From the NCBI RefSeq assembly GCF_001429045.1, contig NZ_LMHY01000026.1, forward strand, positions 62,001 to 126,000: a stretch of DNA of 64,000 nt. Reading direction: 5' to 3'. The DNA is from Pseudomonas sp. Root71 (GTDB lineage Bacteria; Pseudomonadota; Gammaproteobacteria; Pseudomonadales; Pseudomonadaceae). Positions within the stretch are counted from its first letter, which is position 1; each line of letters begins with the position of its first letter. Under the pieces are notes generated by a model. That model saw only the letters and a program-made list of their open reading frames with translations, was not told where the DNA came from and did not search any database. The position numbers and the translations under genes are program-made. Shown one piece after another: positions 1 to 7,969 of this stretch.

Positions 1-704
1 CCTCGGGCAAGGGCCAGAGCCTGCTGCGCAGCATCGATGACGTGCAGAAAGCCTGGGACTACGCCCAGGAAGGCGGCCGTGCCGGTAAAGGTCGGGTGAT
101 CATCGAAGGTTTCATCGATTTCGACTACGAAATCACCCTGCTGACCGTGCGCCACGTCGGCGGCACCACCTTCTGCGCACCGGTCGGCCACCGTCAGGAG
201 AAGGGCGACTATCAGGAATCCTGGCAGCCACAAGCCATGAGCCCGGTTGCCTTGGCTGAATCCGAGCGTGTCGCCAAGGCTGTGACCGAAGCCTTGGGTG
301 GCCGTGGTCTGTTCGGCGTCGAGCTGTTCATCAAGGGCGATCAGGTGTGGTTCAGTGAAGTCTCGCCGCGCCCGCATGACACCGGCCTGGTGACCCTGAT
401 CTCCCAGGACCTGTCGCAGTTCGCCCTGCATGCCCGCGCGATTCTGGGCCTGCCGATCCCGTTGATCCGTCAGTTCGGGCCTTCGGCCTCGGCGGTGATC
501 CTGGTGGAAGGGCAGTCGACCCAGACCGCTTTCGCCAACCTGGGTGCTGCCTTGAGCGAACCGGATACCGCGCTGCGCCTGTTCGGCAAGCCTGAAGTCA
601 ACGGCCAGCGCCGCATGGGCGTGGCCCTGGCCCGCGACGAATCGATCGAAGCCGCCCGCGCCAAGGCGACCCGTGCTTCGCAGGCGGTTGTCGTAGAGCT
701 GTAA
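1..704 (+). CDS. purT: Formate-dependent phosphoribosylglycinamide formyltransferase 2, 3' part
   Basis: PurT makes formyl-GAR from GAR, formate and ATP in purine synthesis and is an ATP-grasp enzyme. Only the C-terminal part is present. The open frame runs in from the left edge (first full codon at base 3) and begins with the SGKGQS turn typical of the PurT ATP-grasp domain, so the ATG at 42 is internal. The metal-binding ATP-grasp segment (GVELFIKGDQVWFSEVSPR) and the DTGLVTL loop are visible, followed by the C-terminal beta domain ending at the stop before 705. Identification is firm; the N-terminal half lies outside the window. Confidence 0.95.
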   Translation, partial: SGKGQSLLRSIDDVQKAWDYAQEGGRAGKGRVIIEGFIDFDYEITLLTVRHVGGTTFCAPVGHRQEKGDYQESWQPQAMSPVALAESERVAKAVTEALGGRGLFGVELFIKGDQVWFSEVSPRPHDTGLVTLISQDLSQFALHARAILGLPIPLIRQFGPSASAVILVEGQSTQTAFANLGAALSEPDTALRLFGKPEVNGQRRMGVALARDESIEAARAKATRASQAVVVEL

Positions 705-821
705 AAACTCTCTCGGGCAGGTCTGTAACCCACAGGTTCAGTGGTCCGGCCCGACTTTACGGGTCGACCTATAATTTGTGAATGCTCAAGTTCCTTTATT
801 AAAGCTCCAGGCCTGTACCTC

Positions 822-1370
822 ATGAATTCCCAAAGCATCATCGTCCCGAAAATCTCCACCCTGCCGGTACACGAACCCCGGGCCCGGGCCGTCGTGCGCT
901 GGCTGGTGCGCAAGAACATCATCGAGGAAGAACTGACCACCTGTGGCCGCACCGGCAATCGCATGGCCCACGCCATCGCCGACGGTGCCCGGGCAGTGGT
1001 CCTGCACCCCGAAGCCCTGCCGTTCGGCGAGCCGATCAATGGCCTGGAGATCATCACCAAACGCTGCATCTATACGCCAGCCAAGGGCTTCCTTGAAGAG
1101 GCGGGCTGCGCCGAGTGCCGCAAGGAAGTCGGTGAAGCCCTGTTCGAAAGCCTGGAAGACTGGATGCCGGGGCGTACCGATAACTTCACCTGCCCCGAAT
1201 GCGGGCATGAAGACGACATCAACGGCTTTCTGTTCCTGCAGGAATGCGGCTTCTCCAACCTCGGTTTCATCTTCAATAACTGGGCCGAAGCCGGGTTCAA
1301 GCAGAGCTTTATCGATGAATTCGCCGATTGGCTCGATCAGCCGGTCAGTTGGGTGAAAGTCGAACTCTAA
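822..1370 (+). CDS. Conserved hypothetical protein with zinc-ribbon-like cysteines
   Basis: A 182-residue protein conserved in Pseudomonas, where it is sometimes annotated as a sugar ABC transporter ATPase although it has no Walker motif. I chose the ATG at 822, which starts MNSQSIIVPK. The upstream ATG-like start at 741 would place 27 unlikely residues over a TATAAT-like box (770-775). Two CxxC pairs (CAEC and CPEC, around residues 103-132) suggest a zinc ribbon. The C-terminal part is rich in aromatic and acidic residues. There is no signal peptide or membrane segment. It stands alone between purT and a REP element; function unknown. Confidence 0.8.
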   Translation: MNSQSIIVPKISTLPVHEPRARAVVRWLVRKNIIEEELTTCGRTGNRMAHAIADGARAVVLHPEALPFGEPINGLEIITKRCIYTPAKGFLEEAGCAECRKEVGEALFESLEDWMPGRTDNFTCPECGHEDDINGFLFLQECGFSNLGFIFNNWAEAGFKQSFIDEFADWLDQPVSWVKVEL

Positions 1371-1386
1371 ACGCCGTATTCCCCTG

Positions 1387-1470
1387 TAAGAGCTGCCGCA
1401 GGCTGCGATCTTTTGATCTTGTTTTGTGAAAATCAAAGTCAAAAGATCGCAGCCTTCGGCAGCTCCTACG
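1387..1470. repeat. REP doublet (family 1)
   Basis: Two inverted copies of a REP sequence with the core GAGCTGCCG(C/A)AGGCTGCGATC face each other, separated by about 30 bases. They follow the stop of the zinc-ribbon gene and precede the guaB promoter. The arrangement is that of a REPIN. Confidence 0.85.
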
Positions 1471-1523
1471 AAAAGCCCAAATCCCCGTATATCTGTAACA
1501 TCGATAATAGACAGAGTTTTACA

Positions 1524-1552
1524 TTGAACCCGAGGGGGTGTCTGACTATAAT
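1524..1552 (+). promoter_or_regulatory. Sigma-70 promoter of guaB
   Basis: TTGAAC (1524-1529) and a perfect TATAAT (1547-1552) are separated by exactly 17 bases, 37 bases before the guaB start codon. Confidence 0.8.
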
Positions 1553-1588
1553 GGCGCGCTTCCATTTTCCCGCTCGGGAGCCCCCGCG

Positions 1589-3058
1589 ATGCTGCGTATC
1601 AGCCAAGAAGCTCTGACATTCGACGACATTCTCCTAGTGCCCGGTTATTCCGAGGTGCTTCCTAACGAAGTCAGTCTCAAGACCCGCCTTACCCGTGGCA
1701 TCGAGCTGAATATTCCACTGGTTTCCGCTGCCATGGACACCGTCACTGAAGCCCGTCTGGCAATCGCCATGGCTCAGGAAGGTGGTATCGGTATCATCCA
1801 CAAGAACATGACCATCGAGCAGCAAGCTGCTGAAGTCCGCAAGGTCAAGCGTTACGAAGCCGGTGTGGTCAAGGACCCGATCACCATCGTCGCCGACGCC
1901 ACCGTGCGCGAGTTGTTCGAACTGACCCGCATGCACAACATCTCCGGCGTTCCGGTGCTGCACAATGGCGACCTGGTCGGCATTGTCACCTCCCGTGACG
2001 TGCGTTTCGAGAACCGTCTGGAAGCCACTGTCCGTGAAGTGATGACGCCTAAAGAGCGTCTGGTCACGGTCAAGGAAGGCGCCGACAAGAACGATGTGCG
2101 TGAATTGCTGCACAAGCACCGCATCGAACGCGTGCTGATCGTCGACGACAAATTCGCCCTCAAGGGCATGATGACCGTCAACGACATCGAAAAAGCCAAG
2201 GCTTACCCGCTGGCCAGCAAGGACGATCAAGGTCGTCTGCGTGTTGGTGCTGCAGTCGGCACCGGTAAAGACACCGGTGACCGCGTTGCTGCACTGGTCG
2301 CCGCCGGCGTTGACGTGGTGGTGGTCGACACCGCTCACGGTCACTCCAAGGGCGTGATCGACCGCGTTCGCTGGGTCAAGCAGAACTTCCCTGAAGTGCA
2401 GGTCATCGGCGGCAACATCGCCACCGGCGCTGCCGCCAAGGCCCTGGCCGAAGCTGGCGCTGACGCAGTCAAGGTCGGTATCGGCCCTGGCTCGATCTGC
2501 ACCACCCGTATCGTCGCCGGTGTCGGTGTGCCGCAAATCAGTGCCATCGCCAACGTCGCCGCTGCCCTTGAAGGCACTGGCGTACCGTTGATCGCCGACG
2601 GCGGCATCCGTTTCTCCGGTGACCTGTCCAAGGCCATCGTGGCCGGTGCTTCCTGCGTGATGATGGGCTCGATGTTCGCCGGTACCGAAGAAGCGCCGGG
2701 CGAGATCGAACTGTTCCAGGGTCGTTCGTACAAGGCTTATCGCGGCATGGGTTCGCTGGGCGCCATGTCCCAGGCCCAAGGTTCCTCCGACCGTTACTTC
2801 CAGGACTCCTCGGCAGGCGCCGAGAAGCTGGTTCCGGAAGGCATCGAAGGGCGTGTGCCATACAAGGGCACCCTGAGCGCGATCATCCATCAGCTGATGG
2901 GCGGCCTGCGCTCCTCGATGGGCTACACCGGCAGTGCCGACATCGAAGAGATGCGCACCAAGCCTGAGTTCGTGCGGATCACCGGCGCCGGCATGGCCGA
3001 ATCCCACGTTCACGACGTGCAGATCACCAAGGAAGCGCCAAACTACCGCGTAGGTTGA
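1589..3058 (+). CDS. guaB: IMP dehydrogenase
   Basis: GuaB oxidises IMP to XMP with NAD, the rate-limiting step of GMP synthesis. The protein is 489 residues, the normal length. It begins MLRISQEALTFDD; the longer open frame from 1538 overlaps the promoter and is rejected. A (beta/alpha)8 barrel is interrupted by two CBS domains at about residues 93-205. The catalytic loop GSICTTR places the active Cys at residue 304, and the flap sequence around RGMGSLGAM is intact. guaA follows 99 bases downstream. Confidence 0.98.
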   Translation: MLRISQEALTFDDILLVPGYSEVLPNEVSLKTRLTRGIELNIPLVSAAMDTVTEARLAIAMAQEGGIGIIHKNMTIEQQAAEVRKVKRYEAGVVKDPITIVADATVRELFELTRMHNISGVPVLHNGDLVGIVTSRDVRFENRLEATVREVMTPKERLVTVKEGADKNDVRELLHKHRIERVLIVDDKFALKGMMTVNDIEKAKAYPLASKDDQGRLRVGAAVGTGKDTGDRVAALVAAGVDVVVVDTAHGHSKGVIDRVRWVKQNFPEVQVIGGNIATGAAAKALAEAGADAVKVGIGPGSICTTRIVAGVGVPQISAIANVAAALEGTGVPLIADGGIRFSGDLSKAIVAGASCVMMGSMFAGTEEAPGEIELFQGRSYKAYRGMGSLGAMSQAQGSSDRYFQDSSAGAEKLVPEGIEGRVPYKGTLSAIIHQLMGGLRSSMGYTGSADIEEMRTKPEFVRITGAGMAESHVHDVQITKEAPNYRVG

Positions 3059-3084
3059 GCCTTCAAGCAACAAGCTAAGCAACC

Positions 3085-3105
3085 GGGGCTGTTTTATTCA
3101 GCCCC
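3085..3105 (+). terminator. Hairpin between guaB and guaA
   Basis: A 7-bp stem (GGGGCTG / CAGCCCC) with a 7-base loop follows guaB. The downstream T-tract is poor, so it may attenuate transcription or stabilise the mRNA rather than terminate fully. Confidence 0.5.
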
Positions 3106-3157
3106 GAGTTGTTTCTGAATCACGACTGTTTCCGAATTTTTTAGACGAGACTGAATC

Positions 3158-4735
3158 ATGGCCCTCGACATTCACGCCCACCGCATCCTGATCCTCGACT
3201 TCGGTTCCCAGTACACCCAGCTGATCGCCCGCCGCGTGCGTGAAATCGGCGTGTACTGCGAACTGCACCCGTTCGACATGGACGAAGATGCGATCCGCGA
3301 ATTCGCCCCTAAAGGCGTCATCCTCGCCGGCGGCCCGGAGTCGGTTCACGAAGCCAACAGCCCGCGCTGCCCGCAAGCGGTTTTCGATCTGGGCGTGCCG
3401 GTCTTCGGTATCTGCTACGGCATGCAGACCATGGCCGAGCAACTGGGCGGCAAGGTTGAAGGTTCCGAGCTGCGTGAGTTCGGCTATGCCCGCGTTGACG
3501 TGGTCGGCAAGAGCCGCCTGCTCGACGGCATCGAAGACCACATCGACGCCGATGGCCTGTTCGGCCTCGACGTATGGATGAGTCACGGTGACAAGGTCAC
3601 CCGCATGCCGGAAGACTTCCACATCCTGGCCAGCACCCCGAGCTGCCCGATTGCCGGCATGTTCAGCGACGAGCGTCGTTACTACGGCGTGCAGTTCCAC
3701 CCGGAAGTGACCCACACCAAGCAGGGCGGTCGCATCCTGTCGCGCTTCATCCTCGACATCTGCGAGTGTGAAGCACTGTGGACGCCGTCGAAAATCGCTG
3801 AAGACGCCATCGCCCAGGTTCGCGCCCAGGTCGGCACCGACAACGTCCTGCTCGGCCTGTCCGGCGGTGTGGACTCGTCCGTGGTTGCCGCGCTGCTGCA
3901 CAAGGCCATCGGCGACCAGCTGACTTGCGTATTCGTCGACAACGGTCTGCTGCGCCTGCACGAAGGCGAGCAAGTGATGGCCATGTTCGCCGAGAACATG
4001 GGTGTCAAGGTGATCCGCGCCAACGCCGAAGAGCAGTTCCTGGGCAACCTGGCCGGCGAAGCCGACCCGGAGAAGAAGCGCAAGATCATCGGCCGTACCT
4101 TCATCGACGTGTTCGATGCCGAATCCTGCAAGCTCGACAACATCAAGTACCTGGCCCAGGGCACCATCTACCCGGACGTGATCGAGTCGGCTGGCGCGAA
4201 AAGCGGCAAGGCCCACGTGATCAAGTCGCACCACAACGTGGGCGGCCTGCCGGAAGAAATGAACCTCAAGCTGGTTGAACCATTGCGCGAGCTGTTCAAG
4301 GACGAAGTCCGTCGTCTGGGCCTGGAACTGGGCCTGCCGTACGACATGGTCTACCGTCACCCGTTCCCGGGCCCGGGCCTGGGCGTGCGTATCCTCGGTG
4401 AAGTGAAGAAGGAATACGCCGACCTGCTGCGTCGCGCCGACCACATCTTCATCGAAGAACTGCGCAAGGCCGACTGGTACCACAAGGTCAGCCAGGCCTT
4501 CGTGGTGTTCCAGCCGGTGAAATCGGTTGGCGTGGTAGGCGATGGCCGTCGTTACGCCTGGGTCGTGGCCCTGCGTGCCGTGGAAACCATCGACTTCATG
4601 ACCGCGCGTTGGGCTCACCTGCCTTACGAACTGCTGGAAACCGTCAGCGGCCGCATCATCAATGAAATCGAAGGCATCTCCCGCGTCACCTACGACGTGT
4701 CGAGCAAGCCGCCGGCGACCATTGAGTGGGAATGA
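3158..4735 (+). CDS. guaA: GMP synthase (glutamine-hydrolysing)
   Basis: GuaA aminates XMP to GMP using glutamine and ATP. The protein is 525 residues, full length. The N-terminal class I amidotransferase domain has its nucleophile Cys86 in GICYGMQ and the His in the QFHPE motif. The ATP-pyrophosphatase domain has the P-loop SGGVDSS, and the C-terminal dimerisation domain ends in IEWE. The last codons overlap the attachment site of the integrated element, which regenerates the original end exactly, so the enzyme should be unaffected. Confidence 0.98.
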   Translation: MALDIHAHRILILDFGSQYTQLIARRVREIGVYCELHPFDMDEDAIREFAPKGVILAGGPESVHEANSPRCPQAVFDLGVPVFGICYGMQTMAEQLGGKVEGSELREFGYARVDVVGKSRLLDGIEDHIDADGLFGLDVWMSHGDKVTRMPEDFHILASTPSCPIAGMFSDERRYYGVQFHPEVTHTKQGGRILSRFILDICECEALWTPSKIAEDAIAQVRAQVGTDNVLLGLSGGVDSSVVAALLHKAIGDQLTCVFVDNGLLRLHEGEQVMAMFAENMGVKVIRANAEEQFLGNLAGEADPEKKRKIIGRTFIDVFDAESCKLDNIKYLAQGTIYPDVIESAGAKSGKAHVIKSHHNVGGLPEEMNLKLVEPLRELFKDEVRRLGLELGLPYDMVYRHPFPGPGLGVRILGEVKKEYADLLRRADHIFIEELRKADWYHKVSQAFVVFQPVKSVGVVGDGRRYAWVVALRAVETIDFMTARWAHLPYELLETVSGRIINEIEGISRVTYDVSSKPPATIEWE

Positions 4736-4736
4736 T
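4724..4736 (+). other. attL core within the guaA stop region
   Basis: GAGTGGGAATGAT covers the last three sense codons, the stop codon and one further base of guaA. It is repeated exactly at 19004-19016. Confidence 0.85.
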
Positions 4737-4781
4737 TGGATATCTGGCACTGACCGGCACCCAGTAGCAAGAAACACCCTG

Positions 4782-4806
4782 AAGCCCGCGTAACTGCGGG
4801 CTTTTT
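4782..4806 (+). terminator. Rho-independent terminator supplied by the element
   Basis: Stem GCCCGC / GCGGGC with a 6-base loop, preceded by AA and followed by TTTTT. It lies just inside attL, so it now ends guaA transcription and shields int from read-through. Confidence 0.85.
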
Positions 4807-4912
4807 GGTTTTTAGGTCTGGCAGTATCTGGCAATTTTCAGCATCGCCAAGCACCCCTTAACCATGGCATGGTAGCTGGTATTATCTGAACCTGATGCCA
4901 TGCCGATGCCCT

Positions 4913-5019
4913 GATACCATGTGTAGCTTTACAAAGTTGACATGGTATTAAAAAGTATCAAGTTATTGATTTATAAAAGTTTAATGCTGATTTTTTGTGG
5001 GCTTTTAGAGCATGGTATT
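4913..5019. promoter_or_regulatory. Integrase arm-type site candidates near attL
   Basis: CATGGTATT occurs at 4941-4949 and 5011-5019 and in inverted form at 4913-4921, with a partial copy near 4866. The same 9-mer recurs 60 bases inside attR (18935-18943). The gene-free stretch 4737-5042 holds these sites, the terminator and the AT-rich leader of int. Confidence 0.55.
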
Positions 5020-5042
5020 TTGATCGAAAAAAGGCAGGGACC

Positions 5043-6257
5043 ATGCTTACCGATACCAAGCTACGCAACCTCAAGCCGAGGGAAAAACTCTACAAGGTGA
5101 ACGACCGTGACGGCCTCTATGTAGCCGTCACCGCCGCTGGAGCCATCTCGTTTCGCTATAACTACTCGATCCACGGTAGGCAAGAAACAATCACCTTCGG
5201 CCGGTACGGTAGTGGCGGGATCACCCTTGCGGAGGCACGTGAGCGGCTGAACGATGCCAAGAAGATGGTCGCGGCCGGGAAGTCGCCTGCGAAGGAAAAA
5301 GCACGGGACAAGGCACGTGTTAAGGATGCGGAGACGTTTGATGCTTGGGCTGAAAAGTGGCTGCGCGGTTATCAGATGGCCGATTCCACTCGTGATATGC
5401 GGCGCTCCATCTACGAGCGTGAGTTGAAGCCGAAATTCGGTAACCAGAAGCTGGTGGAGATCAGTCACGAGGATTTGCGGGCGCTGACCGATACCATCGT
5501 AGAGCGAGGTGCACCGGCAACGGCAGTGCACGTACGCGAAGTAGTAATGCAGGTCTATCGTTGGGCCATTGAGCGCGGGCACAAGGTGGAGAATCCGGCA
5601 GACTTGGTACGTCCTACAAGCATTGCCAAGTTTGAGCCGCGTGACCGGGCGCTGAGTTTTGAAGAGATAGGCTTGATGTACCAGTACATGGAGCGCATTG
5701 GTACTGCATCGTCGGTTCGTGCTGCGGCTAAGTTGCTCTTGCTTACAATGGTGCGCAAGAGTGAGCTAACCAACGCGACCTGGAGTGAGATCAATTTCAG
5801 CGAGGCTCTTTGGACCATTCCCAAGGAACGAATGAAGCGCCGAAACCCCCACCTCGTTTTCCTATCCAGACAAGCGCTAGATATTTTCATTGCGCTGAAA
5901 ACTTTTGCTGGCGGATCGGACTACGTGTTGCCATCACGGTATGACTCGGACCTGCCCATGAGCAGCGCTACGATCAACCAAGTGCTGACGCTGACGTACC
6001 GACTAGCGCAGAAAGAGGGGAAATCGCTTGCCAAGTTTGGGCCGCACGACTTGAGAAGAACTGCTAGCACGCTGCTACACGAGGCTGGATACAATACCGA
6101 TTGGATCGAGAAGTGCCTTGCGCACGAGCAGAAAGGTGTACGGGCTGTCTACAACAAGGCTGAATACCGTGAGCAGCGCACGGCGATGCTACAGGATTGG
6201 GCTGATATGATTGATGAATGGACGCTCAAACAGCCACGGCAAAGCACCGCAGGCTAG
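5043..6257 (+). CDS. Tyrosine recombinase / integrase (P4-like, DUF4102 N-terminus)
   Basis: This site-specific recombinase should integrate and excise the element at guaA. I chose ATG 5043 (MLTDTKLRNLKPREK, 404 residues), preceded by GGCAGGGA, over the start at 4995. An N-terminal arm-binding domain (about 1-90, with the typical LYVAVTAAG and ITFGRYG strands) is followed by a SAM-like core-binding domain and the catalytic domain. Catalytic residues visible are R238 (VRKSE), H335-x-x-R338 (HDLR), the His of LAHE, and the nucleophile Tyr370. All are intact, so it is probably active. It is transcribed away from attL. Confidence 0.95.
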   Translation: MLTDTKLRNLKPREKLYKVNDRDGLYVAVTAAGAISFRYNYSIHGRQETITFGRYGSGGITLAEARERLNDAKKMVAAGKSPAKEKARDKARVKDAETFDAWAEKWLRGYQMADSTRDMRRSIYERELKPKFGNQKLVEISHEDLRALTDTIVERGAPATAVHVREVVMQVYRWAIERGHKVENPADLVRPTSIAKFEPRDRALSFEEIGLMYQYMERIGTASSVRAAAKLLLLTMVRKSELTNATWSEINFSEALWTIPKERMKRRNPHLVFLSRQALDIFIALKTFAGGSDYVLPSRYDSDLPMSSATINQVLTLTYRLAQKEGKSLAKFGPHDLRRTASTLLHEAGYNTDWIEKCLAHEQKGVRAVYNKAEYREQRTAMLQDWADMIDEWTLKQPRQSTAG

Positions 6258-6276
6258 TGGGTTAATTACATTGATT

Positions 6277-6328
6277 TGACCACGCGTTTGCATGCGACCT
6301 GAACAGTCATTTGCATCAGACTTGACCA
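6277..6328 (+). repeat. Iterated 23-bp repeat array A (direct orientation)
   Basis: TGACCA at 6277, TGAACA at 6300 and TGACCA at 6323 are each 23 bases apart, with TTGCAT at 6288 and 6311. The unit is therefore TGACCA-N5-TTGCAT-N6. The array begins 20 bases after the int stop. Array B (9294-9357) is its inverted partner, and arrays C and D lie further along the element. Confidence 0.75.
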
Positions 6329-6390
6329 GCGCGTCTCGCGTCCACGCTTTGCCAAAACTGACCCGAAGCCGGTGGTGACGCCAGGCAGAA

Positions 6391-6582
6391 ATCGGCCGAT
6401 TTTGTTGAAAAAGTCGGCTTCGAATTCCACGGCAGAAAAGTACGCGCCTGAGATTGAAATCTGAGTTTTTGGCAGAAGGTTCTGGACTCGGATTTCACCC
6501 AGCAGCGTGCAAAAGAGGTGTTTTTGCACATCAATATTCGAGCGACTTGGGCAAAACGACTTTTTCAACAGAATCGGCCAAT
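6391..6582. repeat. 192-bp segment with 27-bp imperfect terminal inverted repeats
   Basis: Bases 6391-6417 and the reverse complement of 6556-6582 match at 24 of 27 positions (core GTTGAAAAAGTCG). The interior has no credible gene. It may be a small non-autonomous insertion or a relic. The remaining gene-free sequence 6583-6846 shows nothing I recognise beyond the upstream region of the methylase. Confidence 0.55.
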
Positions 6583-6846
6583 TGCCGCCCTCTGGTCACT
6601 CTTTTTGAGTAACGTTATGATGTCTGCTTTCGGCCCAATACCAGTCATCGCCCTACTGTTTGTCATCCGGCAACAATCGTTAAACAGCGGACCTAAATTC
6701 CGCCATCTCAATTCACTTGAAATAGGGCTTGGCGATCCTCAAGCGCGGCCTCTATCACCCCGTCAGCTAAGGGCAACCGCAATGCCATGGTGATAGAATT
6801 ACGCAATAATTTCAACGGCACTGTGCCTGCAAAAGACGAACTTATA

Positions 6847-7968
6847 ATGCCTAAAAACAATTCAAGCCAAGCCGAAAACCTTTCAGCATCCGGGAACATT
6901 GGTCTATCGAACGCAAAGAAAGCCAAGCAGGATGAGTTTTACACACAGCTTGGCGACATCGAAAACGAGCTCAAGCACTATAAGTCGCAGCTACGTGGAA
7001 AAACGATACTCTGCAATTGTGACGATCCGTTTGAGAGCAATTTTTTCAGGTATTTCGCGCTCAACTTCAATACTCTCGGTCTCAAAAAACTCATCGCCAC
7101 AAGCTATGTGAAGTCGCCCATCGTTGGTGGGCAATTGCCGCTTCTTGAAATGGAGGGATTGAAGCCCGAAGGCGCCGAACCTTACGCAATCGAAATAAAT
7201 GAAGTTCCAGACCACAATCAGCGGGGCGCAACGGACCTTGCCGACGTCGAGTATCTGCTCAAGCACGATGCCAATACGTCGCACGCGCTCCGTGGTGACA
7301 GCATCTACGGCGCAGGTGACTTCCGCAGCAGCGAGTGCGTTGACCTGTTAAAACAGGCAGACATTGTTGTTACCAATCCGCCCTTTTCCCTGTTTCGTGA
7401 ATTTGTGGCGCTGATCGTTGCACACAACAAGCATTTTTTGATTCTCGGCAATCAAAACGCTATTCATTACAAAGAGATTTTTAATCTAATCAAAGATAAC
7501 AAAGTTTGGCTCGGTGTTGATAACGGAGGAACGAAATGGTTTCGTGTCCCTGATGGTTACGATATTCAGACTGAATCGCGCAAGAAAATTGAGAATGGCA
7601 TTAAGTATTTCAGCATGGGGAGCATCATGTGGTTTACCAACATGGACAACCCAAAGCGCCATGAAGAAATCCCTCTTTACAAGCGGTATAACCCTGCTGA
7701 ATACCCAAAGTATGACAACTATGGCGCCATTGAGGTCAGCAAGTTTTTAGAAATACCCTGCGACTATGACGGCTTAATGGGTGTTCCTGACACGTTTTTG
7801 AATAGATTTAATCCTGCACAATTTGAGCTTATCGGCATACCGTTTGGAAACTTGGGCAAAGAAATTGGCGTCACAAAAAATTACCGGGGACGCACGGACA
7901 TCGCGATCACAAAGGATGGTAAGTCACGTTGCCCATATTCAAGAATAATCATCAAACGGAAATTTTGA
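6847..7968 (+). CDS. EcoRI-family adenine-specific DNA methyltransferase
   Basis: Predicted N6-adenine methyltransferase of the EcoRI methylase family, 373 residues from ATG 6847 (MPKNNSSQ). The frame is open from 6787, but that start has no ribosome site. The catalytic motif NPPF sits at residues 177-180 (VVTNPPFSLF). The family-typical N-terminal AdoMet region reads KTILCNCDDPFESNFFRYF, and the segment KHFLILGNQNAIHYKEIF follows motif IV. There is no EcoRI-type endonuclease next to it. A DUF262-HNH gene begins two bases after its stop, so the two are surely co-transcribed and probably form a modification-linked defence unit. The cassette is bracketed by arrays A and B. Confidence 0.9.
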   Translation: MPKNNSSQAENLSASGNIGLSNAKKAKQDEFYTQLGDIENELKHYKSQLRGKTILCNCDDPFESNFFRYFALNFNTLGLKKLIATSYVKSPIVGGQLPLLEMEGLKPEGAEPYAIEINEVPDHNQRGATDLADVEYLLKHDANTSHALRGDSIYGAGDFRSSECVDLLKQADIVVTNPPFSLFREFVALIVAHNKHFLILGNQNAIHYKEIFNLIKDNKVWLGVDNGGTKWFRVPDGYDIQTESRKKIENGIKYFSMGSIMWFTNMDNPKRHEEIPLYKRYNPAEYPKYDNYGAIEVSKFLEIPCDYDGLMGVPDTFLNRFNPAQFELIGIPFGNLGKEIGVTKNYRGRTDIAITKDGKSRCPYSRIIIKRKF

Positions 7969-7969
7969 T

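Noticed and set aside
1634..3082. Long open frame on the minus strand across guaB
   Set aside because: It is a shadow of the highly GC-biased guaB codon use; its translation has no recognisable domain.
3098..4834. 578-codon minus-strand frame across guaA
   Set aside because: Same cause; it covers the intact guaA and even its terminator.
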